Under the pieces are notes generated by a model that saw only the letters and a list, made by a program, of their open reading frames with translations, ran no database searches and had not been told where the DNA came from. A stretch of 64,000 bases of DNA from Carex sylvatica (lineage: Eukaryota > Streptophyta > Magnoliopsida > Poales > Cyperaceae). The stretch lies in assembly GCA_964058845.1 (NCBI GenBank), contig CAXKVR010000120.1, forward strand, positions 103,717 to 167,716, given 5' to 3'. Below, piece by piece: positions 10,127 through 21,129 of the stretch. The translations under genes and the position numbers were made by a program. The first letter of the stretch is position 1. Every line of letters begins with the position of its first letter.

Positions 10127-10977
10127 TTATGGTTTTTGAAAAAAAAAAAGCAATCGTATTGGCCGGTTTCATAATTTTCCATTTATTAATTATGGTTTGT
10201 GAAAAAAATTCGTTATTTTTAGTTATGTAAGCGGATAGAATATAATATAATATAATATAAGGTCCAAATTGTAACAAATTGTACATAAAATGGAATATAT
10301 CTAGCAGTTGGGCCCGACTTGAACAATATGGCCCATATTTTTGGGCTACAACATAGGCTGTTTAAAACAATGTGAAGTATCAGAACAATGATTGCTGTCT
10401 TGAGAGTTCATTTAAATAGAGCTTTTTTCATGACTTCCCCTATGGTAGGTGTAGGGGTAAAATCGAACGTAGAACATATTGCTTTTATATATATGTGCTT
10501 TGTTTAATTTATTTTTGTTTGTTAGTTTTGGTTATGGATTGCCTAATTGTGACATTTACATACCGAAAGTCTAGGTTTGGTTTGGTTTGGTTTTGCATAT
10601 GAGGTGCTTGATGATTTGCTCCTGACAACCTTAAAGTAATGAAGTATACAGCTTTGGGATTACTCAATTACAGTCACATGGAATTAAATCTCAAAAAAGA
10701 GTTTTGCATGATCCAATTTTATAGTATATTGTTCTGAACAACTTTTCTCTCGTACAATTAATGGATTGCCTGTATAGGAAAAATTTTAGGCCTCATATCA
10801 GACCCAATTATCTGATTTTCCTGCAGTACAATCAAAGGATCAAACCATACCCAATACCTATCACAACAAATAATCTTATAACCATGCTACTCTGATCTTG
10901 AGGTCTCTTCTCTTTCAGACCATCACATCACATGTTCATGTTGTATGAAATTGGTAAAAGCATCAATCCTTAATTAA
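10127..10977. other. Spacer between MULE 2 and the kinase gene
   Basis: Contains a short ATAAT microsatellite (about 10238-10260) and unique AT-rich DNA that should include the 3' untranslated region of the kinase gene. No coding signal is seen. Confidence 0.4.
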
Positions 10978-13900
10978 TCAGGATGAGAAATCATCTTCAT
11001 CACTCTCACACGTATCAAACATCTCTAAATCTGAATATGATGGTTGCAGTGCCGGAGGACTTAATTCCCCAGAGCTTCCCAACGAATCAGCTTTTGGGAT
11101 TGCAACAAATTCTAGAGCAGACACCACATCACTGATTATAGGCCGACTCGTGGCTTCCTCCGAAAGGCACAATGCTGCGATAGCTAATGCTTGATATAGA
11201 CTTTTCATTGGAAAACCTCCCCTCAGTAATGGATCTACCATTTTGATGAAATTTTTCTTGTCCTTGAACAATGGGGTTGCCTACCAAATTCCAGAAAACT
11301 TGAGTCAATACTAATCTAGTGAGGATATCCCATTCCAAAAAAGTTTCTAAGAAAATTTAGGACATCGATCAGTTATGTAACTGAAATAATTTAAAAAATG
11401 TCCAAGTGCTAGATGTGCAGTTTGTACTTTCTACTGCTACTTAGAAGATGATAACAAAAAAACTAAAGGGTGGAACTTACCCACTGAACAAGGATTTGCT
11501 CCCGGTTAGGCCTTGTCGTGTCAACCGCTTTTCTTCCAGTGATAAGCTCCAACATGATCACCCCAAAACTATATACATCTGACATCTTTGATAACTTTCC
11601 TGTCAATGCATACTCTGGAGCACAATACCCATATGTGCCCATAACCCTAGTTGTAACATGGGTTTTCTCGCCAGTAGGCCCGAGCTTTGCTAGCCCAAAA
11701 TCAGATAGCTTGGGATGAAATCCATCACCAAGAAGTATATTAGATGCCTTTAAATCTCGAAATATCACAGGTGGATTTGCCATGTCGTGGAGATATTCAA
11801 GTCCTTTGGCTGCTCCAGCAGCAATTTTCATCCTGGTCTCCCAATCCAAAGGCTTATGACTTTTAGAAAAATCTACATTAAACAAAACAGCATTAGATAT
11901 TTGCTTGAATAATTATTGATAAATGATTAATAGTTAACAGAAATAGGCTGGTTTGGGGAATAATGTACCTATGAGGTGATCTTGTAATGAACCATGTGGC
12001 ATGTATTCGTAGACTAAGATTCTTTGGCCATTGTCAATGCAGTATCCAAGCAAGTTGACAAGGTTGGGGTGATGTAACAGACTGAGCATCAGTACTTCCA
12101 CGAGGAATTCTCTATTGCCTTGGCATCCATGCCGGTCAAGCACCTTCACAGCAATAGCCTGAGTAAAAAAGAATATTATTAAATATACACAATTTCAGGT
12201 ATTGTTAATATTGTTTAACATTCTGTATGTACATTTGACTGTACATGTCAAGTTTACTATCAATATATATGGTGCTAAATGTAACAGTGATATATATATG
12301 TGACATGAATAAGAAATTGTATTTGAATAAAGAGTCATCAGTACTTCATTAGTTTCTTGTATGCGCCCCTTGAACACTCTACCAAAGCCTCCTTCACCGA
12401 GTAGGTTGCGTGCATTAAAATTCTCTGTGGCCACCTTGAGTTGGTTGAATGTGAAATCCCGTGATGGGATATTCTCATTGCCAATTCTTAAAATCTCTTG
12501 TGCAGCATAGTGGTGCATCTGAGGATCTGTGCATATTCACAAAATATATGAAGCATCACCCATATAACTTAATTAGTACTTCATTGTACCTTCTTTCAAA
12601 CACTAACGTCATTAAGTAATATTTTTCTTCTTCCCAATTTCCAGAATATGAAAGTTTTACCTTGCATGCCAATTTTTTTTTTTTTTTGGGCAAACCTCCT
12701 AGTAATGATAGCTAAAGATAAAAATTGCATCTGTTAAGCCATGATGCATAATTGTTTTTTTTTTTTATGAGAAAGAGTAATGCCACATTACGCTTTTACT
12801 TTTACTGGTCTTAATTATAATGAGAAGTGTGTCAATGTTTCATGTCAAAAAGGCTTCATCACAAAATTCCTGAAACAAGCTAAACCATGGTAAACATGAA
12901 AATGGAATTAATTGCAATTTTATTTGAAATCCAAAAGAAAAGAAAAAATCAAATTACCAGAATTGACGGAGAGAGTATTAACAAGACTAGCAAGTTTATT
13001 TGGTTCTTGTTTCTCCTTCTTCCTTCTCCACAGTAACCTTCTCTTCTTCTTCTTTTTCTTGTCCTTTGGTTGTTTTGGTGGATGTTCCTCTTTAATTTTT
13101 AGAAAGGGAGAACAATTTTTTTTTTTACTTTCCACATAACATTTGTTTCTGATTTCTCAATTATAAAAAACTTTATGTTGAATAAATAGATGTAACATAA
13201 ACGAAGTCATGCTTTCTGATACCATATAAATGCTTCCTTTTCTTCGTTTTCTTCTTCTCTGTCTGTGGCTGCAGCTGGTTTGGCGAGGGTAGTTTTTGTT
13301 CCTCTTCGACATTTTATAACAACACAAAGTTCATTAATAGAATATTATGGCTTTATACTTGATTCAACAAAGTAAATTATAAGCACTAGTTGCACATATA
13401 GAGTACCTAATAGGCTGGAAATGAAATTAAATCATTCTGTAAAAACAATGTTCAGTTTTTGGACTATGTTATATTCTTCTTTATCATAATTTGGCAGATC
13501 CCTACTTAGTGTACTGCAAAACTTCACAATTGTTGAAAAATAAAATAGGATTCAAAATTATAACAAATTATAACAACTAATTTATTTATTAGAATAGGGA
13601 ATAGTGTATCATTATTAATAGAATAAGAAATAGTGTCTTGTAATTAATAGTATTAGGGAATAGTGCATTCTAACGGTTAGTTTTTTTATTGCCTTGTAAG
13701 TATAAATAGAGGCACTTATAATCATAAAAATAAGATTGCAAATACAATTTTGTTGTGATTTTGTGTATCATTATTAATAGAATAAGAAAGATGACTTAAG
13801 AAGGGCAAATCAAGGCAACAAATTTCTTCAAGCTAACAAACACTTTGCTCAATAGCAAAAATTACGTGTCATGGATAAAAACAGCATCCAGGATACTGAG

Positions 13901-16900
13901 TGGTCGAGAGATGTTAGAATACATCAATGGAGAAAACAAAAAATCAGAAGATGCAGATTCGACAAAACTAACCGATGAAGAAACAAAGGCAGCAAAACTA
14001 TGGAGAACCACAAACGATAGAATCCTTACTCATGAACTCAATGAAGCCGGCTGTATCTGACATCTTTATGATGACAAAAATGGCACATGAGTTGTGGAAA
14101 GCGATAAAAGTCATTTATGGCCAGCAAAAAAAATTCTCACATATTTATCAACTTTATATAGGAAATTCAACTAGAAAAACAAGGATTAAGAAGCAATACT
14201 GAGTACCTTAGTGTTAGTTGTAGCAATAATCTTTTTTGTCTATTTGACTAATTTGCAAAAACATACAATTATTGAATTTTATGATTTCTTTTAGTTTTGA
14301 AAAATATGTAGGTTCAAGTCAAATAGAATTGCATAATGGAATACTTAGACTGAAGAAATCATGAAGACACTTATCAAGAATTCGAATTGTAAAATCAGAA
14401 GCTTGGTAAAGTAAGTTTGAGGCTATTTAAACAGGGATAAAACGTTGGTAACGTTTTAAGCATATCAGAAATACTGAAAAAATAATTGATCAAACTCAGA
14501 AAACAACTTAAAACGTTGTAACATTTTCACAAAAACGTTGTAACGTTTTAAATTGTCAGAACAACTGAAATACAACTGTTCAGAAATAACTTAAAACGTT
14601 GTAACGGTTTCACAAAACGTTACAATATTTTAGTTTGTCAGAACAGCTGAAATACAACTGTGCAGAATCAATCTGAAACGTTACAACGTTTTACGACCGT
14701 TGTAACGTTTTAGAGAATGTCAGAACTGCTAAGCACAACTATTTAGATTCTACTTGAAACGTTGCAATATTTTACAACCGTTGTAACGTTTCAAGAGTGT
14801 CAGAGCTTTAAGCACAGCTGTCTGAGAATTCAAAATCAAACGTTGTAACGTTTGTTAAATAGTTACAACGATTTATTTAATTAAATGTTGTAACGATTTA
14901 ATTAATTATGAGCTTTAGAAATTCCTATTTTTGATCAAGTTTGAGTCAGTGCAAAACGTTACATAACGTTATACAATCGTTGGTAACGTTTTGATCAATT
15001 AGCTGAGCTGTCAGAAAATTAAAACCTTAAATCGCATTTTGAACTAAAACGTTGTAACATTTTATAAAACGTTGGTAATGTTTTATAAAACGTTGGTAAC
15101 GTTTTAGCTCACTTAGCTCATTTTTGAGCTATTTTTATAAATAGGACTTTGGGCTTTCTTCTCAAAGCATCTCAGCCGACTCTAAACTTCTAAAACGCGA
15201 TTTTCTGAGAGCTTTAGTTACTCAATTGTTGTGAAAGCTTAAAACTTCAAAATTTCTCAAACAACCTCAAACTCACTTCACTAATCTCAAGTTATATTAT
15301 ATTAGAGTGATCTTGGTTGTAAGGGCTCGCTGGATCTCGTTTCTAGTTGGCCGATTGACTTTTCACTTGGATTGTAAGGGTTCAACGGTTCACAAGTTGT
15401 AATCATTTCATATTGGGTAATAGAAAGGCACACATAAAAGAGGTTGCGAAGCCCCAGAGACGTAGGCCTTTGTTTTGCCGAACTCCGTTATCATCCCGCG
15501 TGTCAAATTTCTCTAAACTCTTATATTTACTTTTAATTGTGATTATTTTCTGTTTCTAGAGCAATTAGTGGTGCCCCAAATTCAACACTTAGTGCTCTTG
15601 AAAAAAAAACACAATGAGCTTCGATCCTATTGGCCAATAACAACATATCTAGCCACACACCCCATAAGTAGGCTGAAGAGGATGATATTTTTCAATACCT
15701 CGTGGGTCTAAACTCAAGTTATGATACAGTAAGATCTCAAATCGTGACTATGGTACCTCTCCCTTCTTTCTTAAATTAAAGTCTAATTCAACAAGAGGAA
15801 AGCATGTGACTTGCCATGAATGGTCGACAGAATGCAAGCCACGAGGGACACAAGGCCCATGGCTTAGTTGTAAAAAAAATTCAATTTTAATCAACAATTT
15901 GGCTTTCAAAATCACCCACATCAAAGCAAAATGAAAAATGTAACAGCTGTGAAAAGGAGGGTCACACTCACGATAAATATTGGTATCTCTGTCCTCATCT
16001 CAGACCAAAAAAAATTCAAGGGAATTAATCAGAATCAAAACTGGGAGAAAAACAGCGAAAAAACAGAATTATTAAAAGAGGTTGTTAATGTTGGTTGTAG
16101 CAATAATCTTTTTCGTCTATTTGACTAATTTGCAAAATATACAATTATTGAATTTTACTATTTCTTCTATTTTTAGAGTTATGCAGGTTCAAGCTAATTG
16201 AAATTGCAATATGGATTGCTTGAACTGAAGAAATCATGAAGACACTTATCAAGATTTTAAATTGTAATATTTTAAACTTGGTAAAGTGTGTTTGATGTTG
16301 TTTCAACATGATACAAATGTTGGTAACGTTTGTAAAATTTTATAACGATTTAACCTATAAGAAATCGCTGAGGGACAGCTTGATCAAACACAGGATTTAA
16401 CCTCAAACGTTACAGACGTTTTATAAACGTTGTAACGTTTTAATTAAATTCATGTTTCCAAAAAATTCTATTTTGATCAAGTTTTTACAGTGTCAAATCG
16501 TTGGTAACATTTTATAATCGTTGGTAACGTTTTGATCGATTTCAAAGCTGTCAGAAAATTAAAATCCTAAATCGCATTTTGAACTAAAACGTTGGTAACG
16601 TTTTAGGTCAAACAGCTCATTAAACAGCTGTCTCTATAAATAAGGCTTTGGGCTTTCTTCCCAAAGTATCTTAGCCTACCCTAATCTTCTAAAAGTAATT
16701 TTCTGAGAGTTTTAGTTACTCCATTGTTGTGCGAGCTTAAAACTTCAAACTCCCTCAAACTCCCTCAAACTCACTTCACTAATTTTTAGTTAGATTAGGT
16801 TAGAGTGGTATAGTGAGTGTTTCTCTTGAGTAGCTTAAACTTAGAGACATTGTTCTCATCTCTTTGAGTTGGCCGGTTAACTTTTCGCTTGAATTGTAAG

Positions 16901-18968
16901 GGCTCAACGGTTCATAAGTTATAATTCTTTCGTATTGGGTAATAGAAATGCGCACCTAGAAGAGGTTGCGAAGCCCCGGAGACGTAGGCCTTTGTTTTGC
17001 CGAACTCCGTTATCATCCCGCGTGTCAAATTTCTCTAAACTCTTCTATTTACTTAGTTTTTAGAGCAATTCGTGGTGCCCCTTATTGTAACAGTTAAATA
17101 TTTTTTAGGAATAGAGGTAGCTTATTTAGATAAAGGACTTTTTATTTCTCAAAAAAATATACACTTGATTTATTAAAAGAAACCAGTAAATTAGAATGCA
17201 AACCGTCCTTTACTCTAATTGACAACAAGTAAAAATTAAATAATAAAGACGGTGAACCTTTAAAAGACATAAATTAATTTCAAAGACATGTAAAAAAATT
17301 GATCAATCTAACGGTTACTCGTCAGAATATTTCATTTCTGTAAGTAAAATTAGTAAGTTCATGCACTCACCAAGAACACCACATTTAGAAGCTGTAAATA
17401 GAATTTTGAAGTACTTAAAAAGTAATCCTGGTAAGGGCATTTGGATGAAAAATAATAATTATAATGATATATGTGGTTATTCTGATACATATTGGGCCAG
17501 AAGTTTCGATAGAAAATTGACAGATTTTTGCATATTTGTAGGCAGAAATCTAATCACATGAAAAAACAAAAAACAAAATGTTATAGCACGATCAAACACC
17601 GAAGTTGAATATTGTGTCATGGCATCAAACACAAGCGGACTGACATGGAACAATCAATTCCTATCAACAATGGGATTTAAAACTCAAAAACCTATGAAAA
17701 TGTATTGCAACAACAATTCGACACGACACATAGCATCAAATCTTGTGTTTCATGAGCGAACAAAACATATAAAAGTGGATTGTCACTTTATTAGAGAAAA
17801 GGTTCAAGCAAATAAAATTGAAACACCATATGTAAAAAGTTAAGATCAACTTGCGGATATCTTTACCAAAGGCTTGGATCCGAGTCAATTTGAGAAAATT
17901 ATAAGCAAGCTAGGATTGTACGATATGTATATTCCTAGCTTAGGGAATGTGTTGAAAAATAAAATAGGATCCAAAATATAACAACTAGTTTATTTACTCG
18001 AATAGGAAATAAGGAATAGGGAAAGGGAATAGTGTACCATTATTATATAATAGAAAATAGTGTCTTGTAATTAATAGTTGTTAAGGTTTTCATGTAGAGG
18101 CCATAAACAAAAGAAAAAACAAGAGACAAAATCTTATAAGGAAGCTTAATTGTATTTTTTGACCTTTATCGTTACATAAAATACAAATGAGATATATTTA
18201 TAACAACATAAATTTCTAAAATGAAAAAGCTATAAATGACCCCTCTTAAAATATTTTATACTAAATACTTCATTCTTAATATAGTTTGCTAAACATAGCC
18301 TATTATTTCTAACATTATGCTAAATCAAGCCCGATGAAAATATATGATGAGATGAGAAACATACACAACAATAGAAATAGAGAATAGTGCATTCTAACGG
18401 CTAATTTTTTATTGCTTTGTAAGTATAAATAAGAACACTTGTAATTAGAAAAATAAGATTGCAAATACAATTTGTATTCTTAATCTCTTTTCTTTTGTCT
18501 TACAAAAAATATCAACAATGTTATATGTGTTTGCAATCTCGAAACTAATAAGTACTTGGAAATTAATTTATTAATGCTACAAAAATAATGAAAGCATTTC
18601 TTATGGAACTATATCAATTTGATTTACTCATGTCGCAAGATTTGCAAAATAAATGAGACATTTTATAGGCAAAGATATAGTAGTCATGATCAACTTTTTA
18701 TTAAAATTAAATACATACCATATTGGTTAGTTGTATTATTGACGTTTGTTCGATGCTTGTTTCCCTTTTCCTTCCTTTTTTTCCTCCAAATTATCCCTTT
18801 CTTCTTCGTTTCCTCCTCTGGTATCTGCAATTGTTGCTGAGGAAGGAAATGTGGTGGTGGTGGCGGTGGTGGCAGTGCCTTTTGTTGTTTCTTCTTGGAG
18901 GATTTAGCATAGCAAAAACAGGTTAGCAATTTTTTTCCATTGCATTTTGTGTAATTCAATATCCCCAT
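10978..18968 (-). CDS. RLCK-VII / PBS1-like receptor-like cytoplasmic kinase, split by a TE-filled intron
   Basis: Exons 18968-18719, 13155-12958, 12526-12345, 12158-11969, 11872-11481 and 11280-10978 join in phase with GT-AG junctions to give 504 residues. An extra 81-nt in-phase exon at 13303-13223 is possible (531 residues). The N-terminus starts MG with Cys at residues 9, 17 and 19, suiting myristoylation and palmitoylation, then Pro-rich and Lys/Arg-rich segments. Kinase features: Gly loop GEGGFG, AVK lysine in exon 4, FRD catalytic loop with KASNILL, DFGLAK, the [12 protein letters not shown] activation segment, SDVYSFGV. The tail is acidic (ESDEDDFSS). RLCK-VII kinases relay signals from surface receptors at the plasma membrane. 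Most kinase-domain motifs are present, so the gene looks functional. Intron 1 (5.6 kb) holds a copia element in opposite orientation. The exact substrate and subfamily member are not known. Confidence 0.85.
13531..13770 (+). repeat. 5' LTR of the copia element
   Basis: Matches the 3' LTR through TGTCTTGTAATTAATAG, GAATAGTGCATTCTAACGG, TTGTAAGTATAAATA (TATA-like) and AAGATTGCAAATACAAT. The boundary with the internal region is not sharp because the following bases differ from the 3' copy. Confidence 0.65.
14212..15587 (+). mobile_element. Solo LTR A (1376 bp), target duplication CTTAG
   Basis: Begins TGTTAGTTGTAGC and ends TTCAACA, flanked by CTTAG at 14207-14211 and 15588-15592. The copia gag frame continues across the two flanks, proving insertion into an existing element. 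A TATA-like TATAAATAGG lies near 15136. Upstream of it, from 14428 to 15110, are eight clusters of AAACGTT/AACGTTT palindromes. The tail carries GCGAAGCCCC.GAGACGTAGGCC and CCGAACTCCGTTATCATCCC, shared with solo LTR B. Confidence 0.9.
14425..15112. repeat. Array of AAACGTT-G(G)-TAACGTTTT palindromes in the U3 of solo LTR A
   Basis: About 16 units lie in clusters near 14428, 14504, 14590, 14668, 14752, 14833, 14950 and 15045. Most clusters are doublets separated by 5-8 bases; a typical unit is AAAACGTTGTAACGTTTT. All are upstream of the TATA-like box. Many decayed units show CGTT to TGTT, CATT or CAAT changes. Solo LTR B has four such clusters (about 16316, 16405, 16495, 16587). Confidence 0.8.
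16089..17092 (+). mobile_element. Solo LTR B (1004 bp), target duplication GTTAA
   Basis: Begins TGTTGGTTGTAGCAATAATC and ends TTGTAACA, flanked by GTTAA at 16084-16088 and 17093-17097. It is the same family and orientation as solo LTR A but lacks part of the U3 array, so the two came in as separate events. A TATA-like TATAAATAAGG lies near 16637. Confidence 0.9.
17100..17935 (+). pseudogene. Copia RNase H and pol C-terminal remnant
   Basis: Blocks typical of copia pol: a QFMHSPR-like block (here [10 protein letters not shown]), [13 protein letters not shown] with A-R-S-F-D-R-K, E-V-E-Y for the canonical AEAEY, C-N-N-N-S for [20 protein letters not shown] and [11 protein letters not shown]. 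Several stops and substitutions (for example D to N in the CDN block) show decay. It ends just before the 3' LTR. Confidence 0.8.
17950..18514 (+). repeat. 3' LTR of the copia element with a 292-bp insertion
   Basis: Homologous to 13531-13770. An extra segment of about 292 bp (18079-18370) begins TGTTAAGG, ends ACACAACA and is flanked by ATAGT and ATAGA, a near 5-bp duplication. It may be a further small solo LTR or TRIM fragment. Confidence 0.6.
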
Positions 18969-19577
18969 AAGCTTCCCCTTGTACGGATCTACCAGAGAGT
19001 AGACAACTCTCTGGCTGATTCACAAATCAGAAAAGTTATTGAATTTGCAAGAAGAATTTTTTTATGTTTTTTTTCTTTTCTTAATTGTGGTATTTTCTAC
19101 TTTTAGCTTTCTCAACAGTTAGGATTGATAATGGGCAACCAACAAGTGCAAACTTACCAGGGTTTTATTGTTTTTTATATTTTGTCAAATTCATGAAGGG
19201 TGAGAATCCTTTGAGAACTAATTACTAAAAATAGGAGAGCCAACGCATATTTGAGAGCTTACTAGCTTCCTCTTCTGTTATTTGCTTAAACCAATAGCAA
19301 TTAAAAACGAAAAACAAAAAAAAACCTGGAGATTTCAGACCTTTGTGTACCGATGTTATTAGTCTTTATCCAATAGGGGTTTTTATGTACTTGCTAGTCT
19401 CCAAATTCAACGCTCTTAATAATTAATTAGAGTCTGAGTCGTCTGAGGCCATGCATTGTCTTTTTAAAATTTTCTGTAACAGCTTTTATATATGACAATA
19501 TTTTAGTTAGGATTAATTCAACAATAATTAAGGAAAAGAAGACATGATAGAATTTGAAACTTTTCTTTATATTAGTA
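18969..19577. other. Upstream region of the kinase gene
   Basis: Unique AT-rich DNA next to the first exon; it should hold the promoter and leader on the minus strand. I see no clear TATA box that decides a start site. Confidence 0.3.
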
Positions 19578-19977
19578 CTAAGGTATTCTTAAGTTCACTA
19601 AGCTCTTTGGTGAACTCAAGTCTAATATCCGTCAAATCGGCTTGAAATGACAAATCTGAACCGTTGAAATCCGTCTACCTTACAAGTGATGTGTTTACAT
19701 GTGAAAATTTTAAATATTTGAATTAATTTAGTATAAAGTAAAGCGGTCAAAAAACGTTCAAAAAATAAATTCATTAAAATAAATTTATTAACCGTTCTAA
19801 TTTTGACCGATTGACTTTATACTAAATTAATTCGAATGTTTAAAATTTTCACATGTAGACACATCACTCGTAAGATAAATAGATTTCAACGGTTTGGATT
19901 TGTCATTTAAAGCTGATTTTACGGATTTTAGACTTGAGTTCACCAAGGAACTTGGTGAACTTAAGAACACCCTAGTT
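19578..19977. mobile_element. Fold-back MITE with arms of about 190 bp
   Basis: The arms 19578-19770 and 19785-19977 are inverted copies: CTAAGGTATTCTTAAGTTCA at the left against CTAGGGTGTTCTTAAGTTCA at the right (minus). They share GGTGAACTCAAGTCTAA, AACCGTTGAAATC, ATGTGTTTACATGTGAAAAT and AATTAATTTAGTATAAAGT. No reliable target duplication was found. The inner CGAGTGATGTG-type block recurs in the split MITE at 43573 and 46776. Confidence 0.75.
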
Positions 19978-20002
19978 CTACTCTATATATATATAGAGTA
20001 AG

Positions 20003-20281
20003 GCTACTATATACATTACAATGCATATGTATTTTTGTACATTGGACTATAAATCACCGGACTCAAAGTCCAAATAACCTATCCAAATCATTCATCTTAT
20101 TCTCTATATTAATATATGTTTGGAGACCAAATTTTATATTTTTTTTGAAATTATTTACTTTTTTTTAGATTTATTGAAAATCACTATTTTTTATAGTCTA
20201 GATTTATTGAAAATCGCTATGCATTGCAATTTATAGTTCAATGTACAAAAATGCATATGCATTGCAATGTATGTTAGCCTT
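20003..20281. mobile_element. Fold-back MITE ending TAAGGCTA
   Basis: Terminal inverted repeats of about 45 bp: TAAGGCTACTATATACATTA at the left and TAAGGCTAACATACATTGCA at the right (minus), continuing with ATGCATATG, ATTTTTGTACATTG. The interior has a second inverted pair around AGATTTATTGAAAATC. It sits directly beside the previous MITE. Confidence 0.75.
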
Positions 20282-20521
20282 AATATCAGCCTGATTAGTG
20301 TCACCCAAAGTCCGATACTAATACTCACAAATGACTTACACTAATTCCAAGTTCTCCACTAGTGACACATTCAGATTTCAATTTTCTTGTCAACTATGTG
20401 CAAGAATAATTATGAGACAATAAAGCACTTGTTCAATGATTGTTCAATGATTGTTGCACTTGCACTGCGATAGCATTATATAGAAGAGTGGCCACGCTTT
20501 TAGATGTCAGATTACCCGTAA

Positions 20522-21109
20522 TGACACCGGCCGACCAAGGGGATTCACGAGGACACTAGCTATCACAACATATAATCCCTCAAAGAGGAGTAAGCTCAAC
20601 TCAAAGAGGCAAAAGAGGAGATAAACTCAACTCATAATTTAAAATTCGTAATATTTCATAAGCTGTTTTACAAAATAACCATGATTTCTCTTATATCCTT
20701 ACAATAACCTCCAACAGCCACCTTTATACAACTTCAACTACTTTTTATCCTCCCAAAATATACTTAATTATCTTTCTAGAAATTCCAAAACACAGCTAGA
20801 AATAAATACTCTTTGATCCTAATTAAAACACACTCAAAACTCACACCTACTTAATTAATACAGCCCAAAACAGACCACTTACATTCACACTCCTTTCTGA
20901 CCATTATGCATTATTATTCTGAAAAATCTCAAAACATTAAAGTTATAGGATATTTTCTAATCTTTTCATAGAACTTTGAATCACCCTAATCCGAGTTCGT
21001 ATGACTTAGATATGGATAAAACAGTGCAACATGTCACATGTGACTGTTTTAGATGTTTGAACTACTACTGTAACTGTTCTGATTTTCTGTTGAATTCTAG
21101 ACCGTGTCA
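20522..21109 (-). repeat. 3' LTR of the gypsy element
   Basis: 588 bp, TG...CA ends, nearly identical to 28477-29049 apart from a short duplication of CTCAACTCAAAGAGG near 20590 and scattered substitutions. CGTAA lies outside. Confidence 0.9.
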
Positions 21110-21129
21110 TTCTCCCCTGGTTAAAAAGA

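Larger units (their letters stand above)
13790..16085 (+). pseudogene. Copia gag remnant, interrupted by a solo LTR
   Basis: Translated pieces resemble the UBN2-type copia gag: N-Y-V-S-W near 13856, then D-x-[16 protein letters not shown] and N-T-E-Y-L-S. The frame resumes exactly after the solo LTR (A-L-E-K-K, then [15 protein letters not shown]). A zinc-knuckle-like C-x2-C-x4-H is at about 15937. There are several stops and frameshifts, so this is not a working gene. Confidence 0.7.
13531..18514 (+). mobile_element. Decayed Ty1/copia element in the kinase intron, target duplication ACAAT
   Basis: LTR-like ends begin TGTTGAAAAATAAAATAGG (13531 and 17950) and the right one ends ATCA at 18514. 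The 5-bp duplications ACAAT lie at 13526-13530 and 18515-18519. Inside are pieces of copia gag and RNase H but no integrase or RT core, so a large internal part is lost. Two solo LTRs of another family (14212-15587, 16089-17092) sit inside gag. The element lies opposite to the host kinase transcript. Confidence 0.8.

Noticed and set aside
14212..17092. The two AACGTT-rich repeats as the LTR pair of one element
   Set aside because: Each has its own different 5-bp target duplication (CTTAG, GTTAA), and the DNA between them is copia gag in frame with flanking copia sequence. They are two solo LTRs.
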